A DNA stretch of 47,955 nt from JANLSE01 sp038214135 (GTDB taxonomy: Bacteria; Chloroflexota; Chloroflexia; Chloroflexales; Roseiflexaceae), in NCBI GenBank assembly GCA_038214135.1, contig JBBQSD010000037.1:1-47955 (forward strand). Reading direction: 5' to 3'. Position 1 is the first letter of the stretch, and each line of letters opens with the position of its first letter. A model generated the notes under the pieces. That model was not told the origin of the DNA, ran no database searches, and was given only the letters and a program-made list of their open reading frames with translations. Below, one piece after another: positions 15,884 through 24,984 of this stretch. Made by a program: the position numbers and the translations under genes.

Positions 15884-17242
15884 TTAGCGCCCCTCATCAC
15901 GCTTAAGCCGTTGGTGCAAACCCTGGAGCGCAATAAAGGTTGGTCGTGGGCTCCAATCCGGGTTAAGAATACTGAATGATGCCTGCTCGTTATTGGGGTT
16001 GCCCTGTGCGCCCCACAGAACCGAGAAGTTCATGTTCCACAGAAACATTGCCCCCACCCACGGGCGGCCCTGCTCATCACGATACTGATCATAGACCTGT
16101 GTGATCGCGCGTGTCACATAATCAGCCTGCTTGTTGAGCGTCATCAGATTGCCAAATTCAAAGTTTGGCGTATTGTTTGGTGTTGCCCAGCCATACTCAG
16201 TAATCCAGATCTGGTGATCGCCCAAGCCCTGTTCGACCATCAGCTTACGAATGTTCTCAATATGGCGAAAATAGTGCGTCGGATGATCATTCCAACAGCG
16301 ATCCGGGGCCGGTTGGCAGCCCTCAATCCTACTTGGATTCTCTGGATAGAGTGTCTCCGGCGGGTTGGCTGCCGCACCTGGATGCAGCGCCTGGGCATCG
16401 AAATACTGCCGCACAATGCCACCCTGGTATGAATACACCGCCCGCAGATAATCCTCATCGGGGATCGCAATCTGTTCATTGCGCACACCAGTTGAGGATG
16501 GTGCCGCCAACAGAACCACAATCGATGGCTCGACGGCCTTGATTCTGGTATAACACTCCTTCAACAGTTCAACATACCGCCCTGGATCGTCAGCGGTCAC
16601 CAGGCCACCATTCTCAACCGCCAGGTTTGGTTCATTCCAGATCTCGATCGCGCCAATTTTCGTGCCATAGCGGCGTACCAGGGCCTCAACAAAATTGCCC
16701 ATGGTGCGTGGGTCGCTTGGCTTGCCATTCGCAGAATTATAGAAATCCGGTGCCTGAACGATATTGATCAGGAATTTGACATTATTGGCGCTGACGTCAT
16801 CCACAATATGGTCAAGTTCATTCCAATAGTACACACCCGGCGACGACTCGATATCCTTCCAGTGGATCTGCTGGCGAACCCAATCGAACCCGGCGATCTT
16901 GGTCAGCGCCAGCACCCGTGTTCTATCGGTATAGTACAAGTGGCTCACCACCCCAAATTCAAGGTAGGGTGTATGGATGGGCGTGAAGGTAGGCCGTTGT
17001 GGTGGTAACGTTGGCGCTGTTGGTAGCGTGGGCGTTACCGTGGCCTGTGGTGCTGGCACCAGCGATGGCACACTTGTCGCAACAGGCACAATCTGTGATG
17101 GCACACTTGTCGCAACTGGTGCAGCCTGCGATGGCGCAGCCGTTGGATCGGGTTGTAGTGCTTGTGGCGGCGATCCGCATGTCGCCAGCAGCGGCACCAG
17201 CGCAACCAGGAGCAGGGCCAGGCGACGATATTGTTGTGGCAT
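15884..17242 (-). CDS. Lipoprotein glycoside hydrolase (clan GH-A, GH5/GH39-like)
   Basis: This protein of about 452 residues has a lipoprotein signal peptide (LLLVALVPLLATC, lipobox Cys near 23) and a 60-residue Pro/Thr/Ala linker with repeated VATSVPS. The catalytic domain is a TIM-barrel hydrolase. The acid/base Glu is in AIEIWNEPN (about 200) and the nucleophile Glu in WITEYGW (about 350), the spacing of clan GH-A. An early FDWVRQQIHWKDIE strand also fits. It is predicted to sit on the outer face of the membrane. As the last gene of the polysaccharide cluster it may trim or release the polymer; the substrate is unknown. GTG 17248 is an alternative start; ATG 17242 fits the upstream GAAGTGAG better. 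Confidence 0.87.
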   Translation of the reverse strand: MPQQYRRLALLLVALVPLLATCGSPPQALQPDPTAAPSQAAPVATSVPSQIVPVATSVPSLVPAPQATVTPTLPTAPTLPPQRPTFTPIHTPYLEFGVVSHLYYTDRTRVLALTKIAGFDWVRQQIHWKDIESSPGVYYWNELDHIVDDVSANNVKFLINIVQAPDFYNSANGKPSDPRTMGNFVEALVRRYGTKIGAIEIWNEPNLAVENGGLVTADDPGRYVELLKECYTRIKAVEPSIVVLLAAPSSTGVRNEQIAIPDEDYLRAVYSYQGGIVRQYFDAQALHPGAAANPPETLYPENPSRIEGCQPAPDRCWNDHPTHYFRHIENIRKLMVEQGLGDHQIWITEYGWATPNNTPNFEFGNLMTLNKQADYVTRAITQVYDQYRDEQGRPWVGAMFLWNMNFSVLWGAQGNPNNEQASFSILNPDWSPRPTFIALQGLHQRLKRDEGR

Positions 17243-17293
17243 ACTCACTTCGTAGTCTATGTGGATGAAACGTTCAGGGATGCATTATAACGC

Positions 17294-18745
17294 CTACAGC
17301 TTTCGCGTTCGTTGGCGAATAAATGCTCGAATTCGGGCAAACAATCGGCTTCCCGTATCGGCAGCCTGCCCAAGGCGAGCACCAGGTGAGGATGCTATCG
17401 CGTGCTCAACGCGCTGAACCTCGGTTATTGCTACCTGATACTGCTGTTCAACGTGGCGAATATAGGCATCGCGCTCACGCAGTGTTCGCTCAAGCTCCCC
17501 AATGCGGCCCAGTTCACTGGAAGCAAGCGGGGTGGTACGGCGTGGGCGGCTACAAAAGCGAGCCAATGGGCGGGCCACTGCATCCCATGCATAGCGCTCG
17601 GCTATCACATCCGCAGCAGCACGGCGGCGGGCGCGCAATTCTGGATCATCGCCAATTCGGCGCAATGCCGCCACCCAGCCGCCAAGATCGCCGGGTGCAA
17701 CCAGTTCGCCCATTCCGGCTTGGGCAATCTCTTCGCCAAGGCTATCGCCAGAACTGCTGATCACCGGCAAACGCGCCCAGATATAATCGAGCAATCGTGT
17801 TCGAAAGGCAAAGCGCGTCTCAGCACCGGATCGATGGGCAGAAACGCCAACATCGGCCTCACGCAGAAAAGCGGCCCGCTGTGCATAGGGCACCCATTCC
17901 TCGATAAAAATCACCGACTGATCAATCACTTCAAGCTCAGTGGCCAACGCTCGCGCCCGTGCGTGCGTGCGTGTTCGATACGGAACGCCATCGGCGGCTG
18001 GGCGCGCACCAGCAAAAAACACCAGCTTGAGGCGCGGGCGCTCAATATTCAATTCTGCCATCGCCCGTACCAACAGATCTGGTTCAAACCAATCCCACAA
18101 CCCGCCAGCCCACAGCAGAATAATATCATCTGAACCAATATGTGGGTGAACATTACGTAGCACCGCTGGCAGGCTGGTTGGTGGTGCAGCGGCGATCCCG
18201 GATGGTACAAGATCAATCAGATCATGCAACTCGCGATCACTGCGGCTGACAAGATCCGGTGTGATGCGGCCAACGGCAGTCAGCGCACCCAACCAATAAT
18301 CACGCTGGCGGTCGGTCGCACAGAAGAAGAAATCGCCACGGCGCAGCTGTATTTCCGTCAGGCGCTGATAGCGAGCAAACTGGGCATCAACCGCAGCCCG
18401 ATCCTCGCCAGATACGAGATCCAACCCCTCCAGGAGCATTGGATCATACAGATCGACGGCCAGTGGAACACGGGTTTCGAGCAACACCGGATAGCCCTCA
18501 ACCATCGAGCCCTGGATGATCGCGACATCACTCTCCGAGAGCAGCCGCGCAATCAGTGGATCCTGCCGATCAGTTGGGTAGACAACCAGCTCAAACCCCT
18601 CCGGCTTCAGATCTGTCGCTCGTGGAACCGCCAGCGTGACAAGGTGCTCGGTTGCCAGTACACGCGATAGTTCCCAAGCGCGGATTCCTGGCCCGGCCAT
18701 GGCGCTGCCAACAACATCGGTGCTGACCATCAGAACTCGGCTCAT
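17294..18745 (-). CDS. Glycosyltransferase family 4 protein with C-terminal coiled coil and basic tail
   Basis: This 483-residue protein has a GT-B fold. The N-terminal half has the acceptor domain (GSAMAGPGIRAWELSRVL). The C-terminal half has LLWAGGLWDWFEPD, VIFIEEWVPYAQRAAFLREADVG and the retaining-GT4 Glu region VISSSGDSLGEEI. Residues after about 400 form a coiled coil (ELERTLRERDAYIRHVEQQY) and then a strongly basic amphipathic end (SRLFARIRAFIRQ), likely to hold the enzyme at the inner face of the membrane. It is part of the minus-strand surface-polysaccharide cluster, 123 bp after the methyltransferase gene. Sugar donor and acceptor are not deducible. Confidence 0.9.
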   Translation of the reverse strand: MSRVLMVSTDVVGSAMAGPGIRAWELSRVLATEHLVTLAVPRATDLKPEGFELVVYPTDRQDPLIARLLSESDVAIIQGSMVEGYPVLLETRVPLAVDLYDPMLLEGLDLVSGEDRAAVDAQFARYQRLTEIQLRRGDFFFCATDRQRDYWLGALTAVGRITPDLVSRSDRELHDLIDLVPSGIAAAPPTSLPAVLRNVHPHIGSDDIILLWAGGLWDWFEPDLLVRAMAELNIERPRLKLVFFAGARPAADGVPYRTRTHARARALATELEVIDQSVIFIEEWVPYAQRAAFLREADVGVSAHRSGAETRFAFRTRLLDYIWARLPVISSSGDSLGEEIAQAGMGELVAPGDLGGWVAALRRIGDDPELRARRRAAADVIAERYAWDAVARPLARFCSRPRRTTPLASSELGRIGELERTLRERDAYIRHVEQQYQVAITEVQRVEHAIASSPGARLGQAADTGSRLFARIRAFIRQRTRKL

Positions 18746-18868
18746 AGCTTCCTATTGGCTAGAATGTCTTGGCGATTGCTGGAACTATCGAAAACTATCA
18801 GAGACACAATAAAGGCCGATTAGGCGAATTCCCATCGATCCTAGCGGCGTATGATACCATACACCAGG

Positions 18869-19909
18869 TCATCCGCTTATTCGGCGCAGGACTCGCATGA
18901 GCCGCCCACGCGCAACGCGCTCAAGCGCCATCTTTGCATCATTGGCCTGCTGTTCTAGCCAAGTGGCTCGCTGCTCCAATTCGGCGATCTGCTGTGTCCG
19001 CCATGTCAATTCCTGTTCGAGTGCCCGAATTCGTTCCAACTCTACAACTGGTTGTGCTACCGCCCTGCGTAATCCGGCGATCTGGAGCTGCCATTGCACA
19101 AGCTCAACCCAGTTTGGCAGAGCTTCAGCCAGCTTCGTGCCAGTTGTTGTGGCGAGCGCAGCACTCGCCGCTTCAAACCAGCCAAATGCCGCTTCCTTCT
19201 CCACCAGCCACAGCCGCCGATAGGCGGGTTCGCTACGATCCGCTGTACTCAGAAAGCGTGTATAGTAGGAATCGAGTTGTTCGCCAAATTCCTCATCGTA
19301 ACAGATTGGCTTGGTATGGCGCGCAATCATCATCAGCACCCAGGCATTCATATTCCCAGATGGAATGCTCTGATGGCGCAATCCCAACTCGCCGAGGAAT
19401 TGCTTGATCGGCAGGGGATCGGGTAAACCATACGCCCGATGCTCGGCTAATTGCGGCTGATCCTGGCCAAGTTCGGCCTGAATAAAACTGGCGACAAGCT
19501 GTTCGGCAGCCTCCGATTGCGGACTCTTGGCTGGGGCAATCAGCAACACACCATAGCGTGCGACGCGCAGGAGTTCCTGCCAGAACGCCGACCGATCCTC
19601 GGCAGGAACATGCTCCAGGGTATCGCAGGAAATAACGAAATCAAAGGATCGGTCGGCAAATGCCAGGCCACGGCCATCGCCCTGGATGTAACCAGGCAAC
19701 ACACAATCCGGACGATCCAGCACCGTCACATCATCGGCGGGCAGGAATGCCTGGGCCGGCAGCAGCTCAATCTGGCGGCGGGTGCGGAAATAACCACCAA
19801 CATCAAGCACGCGCAGGCGTCCGCCAAACAATCGGCGCACAACATCCAACGCATCGGCAATGATCCGATAGCGACTATATTGATCAAATGGTAGCTTGGT
19901 TAGATCCAC
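18869..19909 (-). CDS. SAM-dependent methyltransferase with C-terminal coiled coil
   Basis: This class I methyltransferase has motif I VLDVGGYF (about 34-41), an acidic residue in VTVLDRPD, and the post-I segment FDFVISCDTLEHVPAEDR characteristic of Methyltransf_11. The last 80 residues form a coiled coil (ELERIRALEQELTW, IAELEQRATWLEQQ) and a basic tail (RLMRVLRRISG) much like that of the neighbouring glycosyltransferase. I chose GTG 19909 (346 aa): GGGGGAGTAGGA lies just upstream, and it begins 8 bp after the stop of the ATPase gene. An upstream ATG would overlap that gene. It probably methylates a sugar or the end of the glycan, which may signal export. Confidence 0.88.
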   Translation of the reverse strand: MDLTKLPFDQYSRYRIIADALDVVRRLFGGRLRVLDVGGYFRTRRQIELLPAQAFLPADDVTVLDRPDCVLPGYIQGDGRGLAFADRSFDFVISCDTLEHVPAEDRSAFWQELLRVARYGVLLIAPAKSPQSEAAEQLVASFIQAELGQDQPQLAEHRAYGLPDPLPIKQFLGELGLRHQSIPSGNMNAWVLMMIARHTKPICYDEEFGEQLDSYYTRFLSTADRSEPAYRRLWLVEKEAAFGWFEAASAALATTTGTKLAEALPNWVELVQWQLQIAGLRRAVAQPVVELERIRALEQELTWRTQQIAELEQRATWLEQQANDAKMALERVARGRLMRVLRRISG

Positions 19910-19917
19910 AAATATTC

Positions 19918-21147
19918 CTACTCCCCCGGTCGCCATGCCCAACGGCCAGGGAGCGCAATCATACCATAATGTTCGCGAACCCCGCTGCCCTGCACGATCA
20001 GCCGGTAGCTGCGATCATGATGATCATATGGATGCAACATTGTGTCGTCATACACGGCAGCACTAATCAAATAACGCCCATTCAACAGCGGCAGATCGGT
20101 GATCATATAATCGACAAAGCCGCTGCCATGTACCTCTGGAATATCGATCTCATCGAAGCGGCTATTCGGCCCACTGAGCCACAGCCCGCCCTCGTGATGG
20201 AGTGCCACCCCAAAGACTGGCCGATCAATCGGCTGGTGCGCCAGATAGTGCATCCGCACTGTTACGGCCTCGTGGGTGCGAAACACCGTTCGCGGCAGCC
20301 CATCACTGCCAAGCAACTCAACCAGCACAATCTCAAGCTCGCGTGTGCCCCGCCGATTCAGTTCATCTGGCCCGCTCAGGCCCCGTTCTGCTGCAAGCCG
20401 CTCCTGCTCACGCCGATTGACCTCTTCCAGGTAGGCATCGACAACCACATTCGATGGACCGACCATACGGGCAATTCCGCCATCCAACCACACAGCCCGA
20501 TCACACAGTGTTCGCACAATTTCCAGTGCATGCGACACAAACACAATCGTCTTGCCACGCTGGCGAAATTCGAAGATGCGCTCCATACATTTGCGCTGAA
20601 AGGCTTCATCGCCAACTGCCAGCACTTCATCGGTAATCAGAATATCGGGATCGACAGCCGTTGCGACGGCAAAGCCCAAACGGGTATACATACCAGATGA
20701 ATAGTGTTTGACTTCGGTGTCGATAAAACGCCCGATCCCAGCAAACTCGGCAATCTGATCGAGCTTGGCAGCCATCTCGCGCCGCCCAAAGCCCATCAGC
20801 GAACCATACAGAAACACATTCTCGCGCCCGCTCAGATCTGGATGAAAGCCACTACCCAGTTCCAGCAGCGCAGCCACGCGGCCCGCCATCTGCACGCTGC
20901 CACTAGTCGGCTCAAGAATTCGTGTCATGAGCTTGAGTGCCGTGCTCTTGCCAGCACCATTATGGCCAACCAATGCCAGGCTCTCACCACGCTCGACAGC
21001 AAACGTTATGTCACGTAGCGCCCAGAACTCATCGCCGCCACGCCGTGGGCGCAGCAGGCCGGCTGCCCGTTCCTGGATCGTATCGCGCCTATCAGTATGC
21101 AGAATAAATCGCTTCGAGACCTGTTCAAACGCAATCATTGGCGGCAT
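19918..21147 (-). CDS. ABC transporter ATPase for polysaccharide export, Wzt-like
   Basis: This 409-residue ATPase powers export of a surface glycan with the permease encoded just upstream. The nucleotide-binding domain has Walker A GHNGAGKST (about 61-69), the signature YSSGMYTRLGF and Walker B DILITDEVLAVGD, the form typical of TagH/Wzt-type ATPases. The last 140 residues are a beta-sandwich like the Wzt C-terminal domain, which recognises the modified non-reducing end of the polymer. That fits the methyltransferase gene that follows. ATG 21147 is preferred because AGGA lies 7 nt upstream and it falls 19 bp after the permease stop. Confidence 0.92.
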   Translation of the reverse strand: MPPMIAFEQVSKRFILHTDRRDTIQERAAGLLRPRRGGDEFWALRDITFAVERGESLALVGHNGAGKSTALKLMTRILEPTSGSVQMAGRVAALLELGSGFHPDLSGRENVFLYGSLMGFGRREMAAKLDQIAEFAGIGRFIDTEVKHYSSGMYTRLGFAVATAVDPDILITDEVLAVGDEAFQRKCMERIFEFRQRGKTIVFVSHALEIVRTLCDRAVWLDGGIARMVGPSNVVVDAYLEEVNRREQERLAAERGLSGPDELNRRGTRELEIVLVELLGSDGLPRTVFRTHEAVTVRMHYLAHQPIDRPVFGVALHHEGGLWLSGPNSRFDEIDIPEVHGSGFVDYMITDLPLLNGRYLISAAVYDDTMLHPYDHHDRSYRLIVQGSGVREHYGMIALPGRWAWRPGE

Positions 21148-21166
21148 TGGTGCATCCTGAACGTTA

Positions 21167-22990
21167 TCATAGTTCTTCTCCGAACTGGCCGCTGCGGCGC
21201 TGGAAGAACCAATAGCCAAGCGCCAGCAACGCCAGCCCTGTCAGCAACACGCGCAGCACACTCTCCAGCGCAGGCAGACCAGGAGTCGGCACGCCACCAA
21301 CCGTCACTGCATTGCCATACAATATTTCACGATAAAATTCCACCAGCGATGCCATTGGATTCAGCCAGCGGATGACCCGCGCCGGGAGTTCACCAAGCAC
21401 ATCAAGCTTATACACGACCGGCGTGAGGAAGAACCAGAACTGCATAACAATACCAATCAGGTGTACAGTATCGCGGAAGAAGACAGCCAGGGCGCTGACG
21501 AACAACACAATTCCGGCTAAAAACACCATCTGGATGATCAGCAAAACCGGCAGGTAGGCAAATGTCCACGAGAAGTTGAACACACGCCCGGCATCGTGCA
21601 GCGGTGTATAGAAGAACTGTGCCCCAGCCATCACCACAAACAACATCGGCAGCGAGAGCAGAAAATTCAACAAACTGGAAAGCACTGCAACCAATGGCAG
21701 CACCTCGCGGGGGAAGAAGACCTTCTTGATCAGCGATGCATTATCGATCACACTACGCGCCCCATTACTCACGGCCTCGGCGCAGAAATTCCAGGGCAAT
21801 AGGGCCACAATCAGGTACACAGGGTACATCGCAATATCGCTGGGGAAGAACGAACCAAACACAAACCAGAACACAAGCATCGTCAGCAGTGGCGCAATCT
21901 GGGTCCACAGGTAGCCAAGCACGCTACTCTTATAGCGCACCCGTAGATCGCGCAACACCAAGTTGCGGATGAGCGCCCGATACAACCATAGTTCATTCAG
22001 TTTACGAATCGCACCAGCGCTATGGTCGATTGCGACACCAGCACCGCCAAACAGCAACCCGCCAGCCAGGGTGAGCGCCAGCAACAAGGGAATCCGCCGA
22101 TCCACTGGTTCAGGCGGCAGTGCGGCATGGGCGCTGCGATAGGCATCGCTCACAACATCCGGTTCAAAGGTCGCATTCAGGGTGCGATACAAATACTCAA
22201 TTGCCAGCCCAATCGCAATCCGGCCCTCACTCAGGCGGCGTTGATCACGCTCGAGCTGCCCTGCCAAGTCCGCCTCATCCGGCCCGAGTTGCAGCCGACG
22301 GCGCTCCAGCATGGGTAGATCAATCAGCGAAATCTGTTCATAGCGAACTTCGAGGGCGCGTGTCAGATCGCTCAGTTCCTCACGCGGCAGTTCATTAACC
22401 GTGAAATGACCAGAAAGTGGCTCGACGGCGCGGTTCAGCGGGAATGCCGTTTTCAGCAGAATCTCGCGCAGAATCGCCTGGAAATCGGATTCGGGCGGAT
22501 TGCCACCCAGGGCCACAACCTGTTCCCAGCCCATCAGGTTTCGCAGAATCTCGCGCCCGCCCGCCGCGCGAATGTTGCGCGCCAATGCCTCAGCCGCTTC
22601 ATCGGCCAACTGCTGCGCCTCCACTGGTGTCCGGCCAATCGATTCAACCCGAATCGGGCCAAGTGCCTGTGGCAGATAGCGAACACCATAGGTCGGGCCG
22701 CCAAGATCGGGATGGCGTGCCTTAAGCAGATCAATTGTCTGGATCTCAATCGCCCGGTAATCGGCATCCGGCTGACCATTGCTATACAGTTCCCGATAGC
22801 GCTTCGCAGCATCAATCGTGATCGCCGCCGAACTTGTATAGATCACTGGCTGCGACAGAATGCGCGGTGCGGCAACGAATAGTGCCCCAACAACGCACAG
22901 CAAAAGCCATAGCCACTGATACACTCGCAATGGCCCACGGCGTTGCACCAGCGCAACCAGCCAGATGGTCGGCACTCCTATGCGGGCCAT
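21167..22990 (-). CDS. Fusion of Wzz-like chain-length domain and ABC-2 polysaccharide-export permease
   Basis: This 607-residue protein has two parts. Residues 1-325 look like a Wzz/polysaccharide co-polymerase: membrane helix about 26-43, a helical, charged outer region of about 250 residues, then a Pro-rich approach (LPPEPVDRRIP) to a second helix (about 300-321). Residues 335-607 are a Wzm-like ABC-2 permease starting with the conserved RDLRVRYKSSVLGYLW, with about six membrane helices, WFVFGSFFPSD and the late FWFFLTPVVY. The usual Wzm permease is about 260 residues and has no such N-terminus. The start overlaps the upstream deacetylase gene by 13 bp. The ATPase gene follows directly. 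The fusion would tie chain length control to export. Confidence 0.88.
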   Translation of the reverse strand: MARIGVPTIWLVALVQRRGPLRVYQWLWLLLCVVGALFVAAPRILSQPVIYTSSAAITIDAAKRYRELYSNGQPDADYRAIEIQTIDLLKARHPDLGGPTYGVRYLPQALGPIRVESIGRTPVEAQQLADEAAEALARNIRAAGGREILRNLMGWEQVVALGGNPPESDFQAILREILLKTAFPLNRAVEPLSGHFTVNELPREELSDLTRALEVRYEQISLIDLPMLERRRLQLGPDEADLAGQLERDQRRLSEGRIAIGLAIEYLYRTLNATFEPDVVSDAYRSAHAALPPEPVDRRIPLLLALTLAGGLLFGGAGVAIDHSAGAIRKLNELWLYRALIRNLVLRDLRVRYKSSVLGYLWTQIAPLLTMLVFWFVFGSFFPSDIAMYPVYLIVALLPWNFCAEAVSNGARSVIDNASLIKKVFFPREVLPLVAVLSSLLNFLLSLPMLFVVMAGAQFFYTPLHDAGRVFNFSWTFAYLPVLLIIQMVFLAGIVLFVSALAVFFRDTVHLIGIVMQFWFFLTPVVYKLDVLGELPARVIRWLNPMASLVEFYREILYGNAVTVGGVPTPGLPALESVLRVLLTGLALLALGYWFFQRRSGQFGEEL

Positions 22991-24810
22991 ACCACCACCT
23001 CAACTGTTGTGCCAGCAGCCAGATCCAAACTCATTCGCTTGCCGTGTGTGACAGAGCGGTTGCTTGCGCCATCAATCAGGATGCGGCCTGGGACAACTGG
23101 TAGAAAAACCGTCAGACCCTTCAGATCGATAGCGCTATCGTTGCTAATCCGTACCGCCAATGCCGCACCATCATTGTGTGTCTCACTCATGGTGATGCGA
23201 ACACGAGTGAGGGCGTGTTGCCAATCGGCAATCTCTGTCAGCGGTGCGATCCATAATTCGCCAGCGGATTGACGGCGGGCGGCGTATGCAACAACCTGCC
23301 CCCAGGCAGCCAATTGTTCGATGGACGTAACCTCTTCGGTATGCGCCCATAGATCGATCATGCCACCGTTGGCAATCGCCCGATCAATCAGGCCAAGCGC
23401 CTGTGGCGCGCTACGCGGCGTCAGATAAAAATCCGGGCAGGCCAGGATTCGCTCATGACCAGGGACGACACGGCAGCGAACATCATCGGCGTTAGCGATC
23501 TGATATTGGCGTTGGCTACGATTCGTGCGCGTCACCACCGAGATGTCGGCTGTTTCCAACGCCGACCAACTGGCATCCGACATTCCCGCACTACCGCTCC
23601 ACGGGAAGGCCAGCACACGGGCTGGCCCAACCTGTCGTTCCGCAGCAATGGCATTCCAGGCTGCCAGATCTGTTTGCAGTTCAGTGGGCAGCGCAAAACC
23701 TGCATACATATGACTGAATGTATGTGTCTCAATTGCCTGATGCTCAGCTTGCAGCAACGGCACCAGATCACCAAAATACCAGGCCGGATCACTCGCCACT
23801 GTTCCATAGGGATCTGGCGCAAACCATGGCCGCTGCGTCCACACATCAGTGCGCCAGGCATACGGGGATTCGATCCGCGCCCAGGCAAATGTTGGGTTTC
23901 CCATAAATGTGCGCCGTTGGGTATTGCCAAGCAAGAAATTATACCCATTCGCAAAATATGTCGCACGAATCGCATGTGGGCGAAACAATTGCAGCGTTGT
24001 AGTGACACCCTCGCGCATCCGCAGCGCCCGCGCAATCGGATCCTGATCGCCATATGGGTCGTCTACCGAGCGTGAATGGATCAGCCCGCCCATGGCCGTT
24101 TCCCAATCGAACGAGAAAGAGAGCGCGCCGCGATAGCCATTCGGCCAGGGGGCAAGTTCGATTGGCAATGTTGGTGCAGGTGGTGTATGGGCCAATGGCT
24201 GGCCGCCAATCTGGATGCGTAGCGCATCAAGGTACACCCGATCATCGGATGCTGGCGCGATCCGGGCAAGCAATTGGCTAGCCCGTTCTGGGGCACGAAA
24301 TGCCGCCACCACGGTTGCCCAATCGGCAGGGGGTGCATCTGGTTGCCAGAGCACAATCGGCTGCCATGCCGAAACATCCTGGGATATAAGTTGGCCAGCG
24401 GAATCAAGCCAGCGGAAGGTCACTTGCAGGCGAGTAGCAGATCGCTTATCAGAATCGGTCAGTGCCCGAGCGGCAAGGCAGTAGGTACGCCCTGGCTGAA
24501 CAGTGGTTAGCGGAGCCTGGATGGCATTAGCAATCCCAATCAGTTGGATCGCCCGCCCATTACCATCATAATCAAAGCCCTGTCCATCGACAGATGGGCC
24601 ACGTAATTGTGCCCCTGGCGCATCGGCAAGCCACCCATCTGGCATCGGTGTACTGGCCGTCGTTCGCAGCATATTGGAGTTCGGTAGTATATTTTCGGCC
24701 AATAGTGGAACAGGAGCACATCCCGCGATCCGTGATTGGAGCAAGAATGCAGCAGCACCGGCCAGGCTCACCCCGCCGACGAGTATTACCAGTAGTAGTG
24801 CGCGTCGCAT
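22978..24810 (-). CDS. Membrane-anchored polysaccharide-deacetylase-like protein
   Basis: This 610-residue protein starts with a hydrophobic signal or anchor (RRALLLVILVGGVSLAGAAAF). Residues about 40-210 are beta-rich and look like a carbohydrate-binding module. The NodB-type domain starts near RGALSFSFDWE (about 230), where the Asp is the likely metal/catalytic residue. The HTFSHMY motif near 363 gives the metal-binding His pair, and HTEEV near 545 the late His. The C-terminal 80 residues form a beta domain. The motif-1 form FDWE instead of FDDG may mean changed chemistry. I chose the ATG at 24810 because GGAGGG lies 10 nt upstream. It is the first gene of the polysaccharide cluster, so it may modify the exported glycan outside the membrane. 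Confidence 0.85.
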   Translation of the reverse strand: MRRALLLVILVGGVSLAGAAAFLLQSRIAGCAPVPLLAENILPNSNMLRTTASTPMPDGWLADAPGAQLRGPSVDGQGFDYDGNGRAIQLIGIANAIQAPLTTVQPGRTYCLAARALTDSDKRSATRLQVTFRWLDSAGQLISQDVSAWQPIVLWQPDAPPADWATVVAAFRAPERASQLLARIAPASDDRVYLDALRIQIGGQPLAHTPPAPTLPIELAPWPNGYRGALSFSFDWETAMGGLIHSRSVDDPYGDQDPIARALRMREGVTTTLQLFRPHAIRATYFANGYNFLLGNTQRRTFMGNPTFAWARIESPYAWRTDVWTQRPWFAPDPYGTVASDPAWYFGDLVPLLQAEHQAIETHTFSHMYAGFALPTELQTDLAAWNAIAAERQVGPARVLAFPWSGSAGMSDASWSALETADISVVTRTNRSQRQYQIANADDVRCRVVPGHERILACPDFYLTPRSAPQALGLIDRAIANGGMIDLWAHTEEVTSIEQLAAWGQVVAYAARRQSAGELWIAPLTEIADWQHALTRVRITMSETHNDGAALAVRISNDSAIDLKGLTVFLPVVPGRILIDGASNRSVTHGKRMSLDLAAGTTVEVVVWPA

Positions 24811-24887
24811 TCCGATTGATCCCTCCAAGGTCGCCCATTCTACACGACCTCCGCGAAACGCGCTAGCGCCCACAAACAAGAAAGCGC

Positions 24888-24984
24888 TGAAGCGCTGACC
24901 AATGCAGCCACTTCAACGCTTCTGGGCGTAGTGCATACGCCCAATGCCCTATCCTGTATGAGCGTAGCGCATACGCCCCAATCC
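24888..24984. repeat. Cluster of short palindromes between secF and the polysaccharide operon
   Basis: AGCGCTGAAGCGCT (24888-24901) is followed by TGGGCGTAGTGCATACGCCCA (24923-24943, perfect GGGCGTA/TACGCCC arms) and by GCGTAGCGCATACGCCCC (near 24962-24979). The last two share sequence with the palindrome at 7872-7890. They may act as a terminator or mRNA-stability element for secF. Confidence 0.6.

Noticed and set aside
17402..18133. 243-codon plus-strand frame
   Set aside because: Antisense to the GT4 gene, whose protein motifs are clear; no ribosome site.
19918..19942. ATG 19942 as the methyltransferase start
   Set aside because: It overlaps the end of the ATPase gene, while GTG 19909 has a strong Shine-Dalgarno sequence just upstream.
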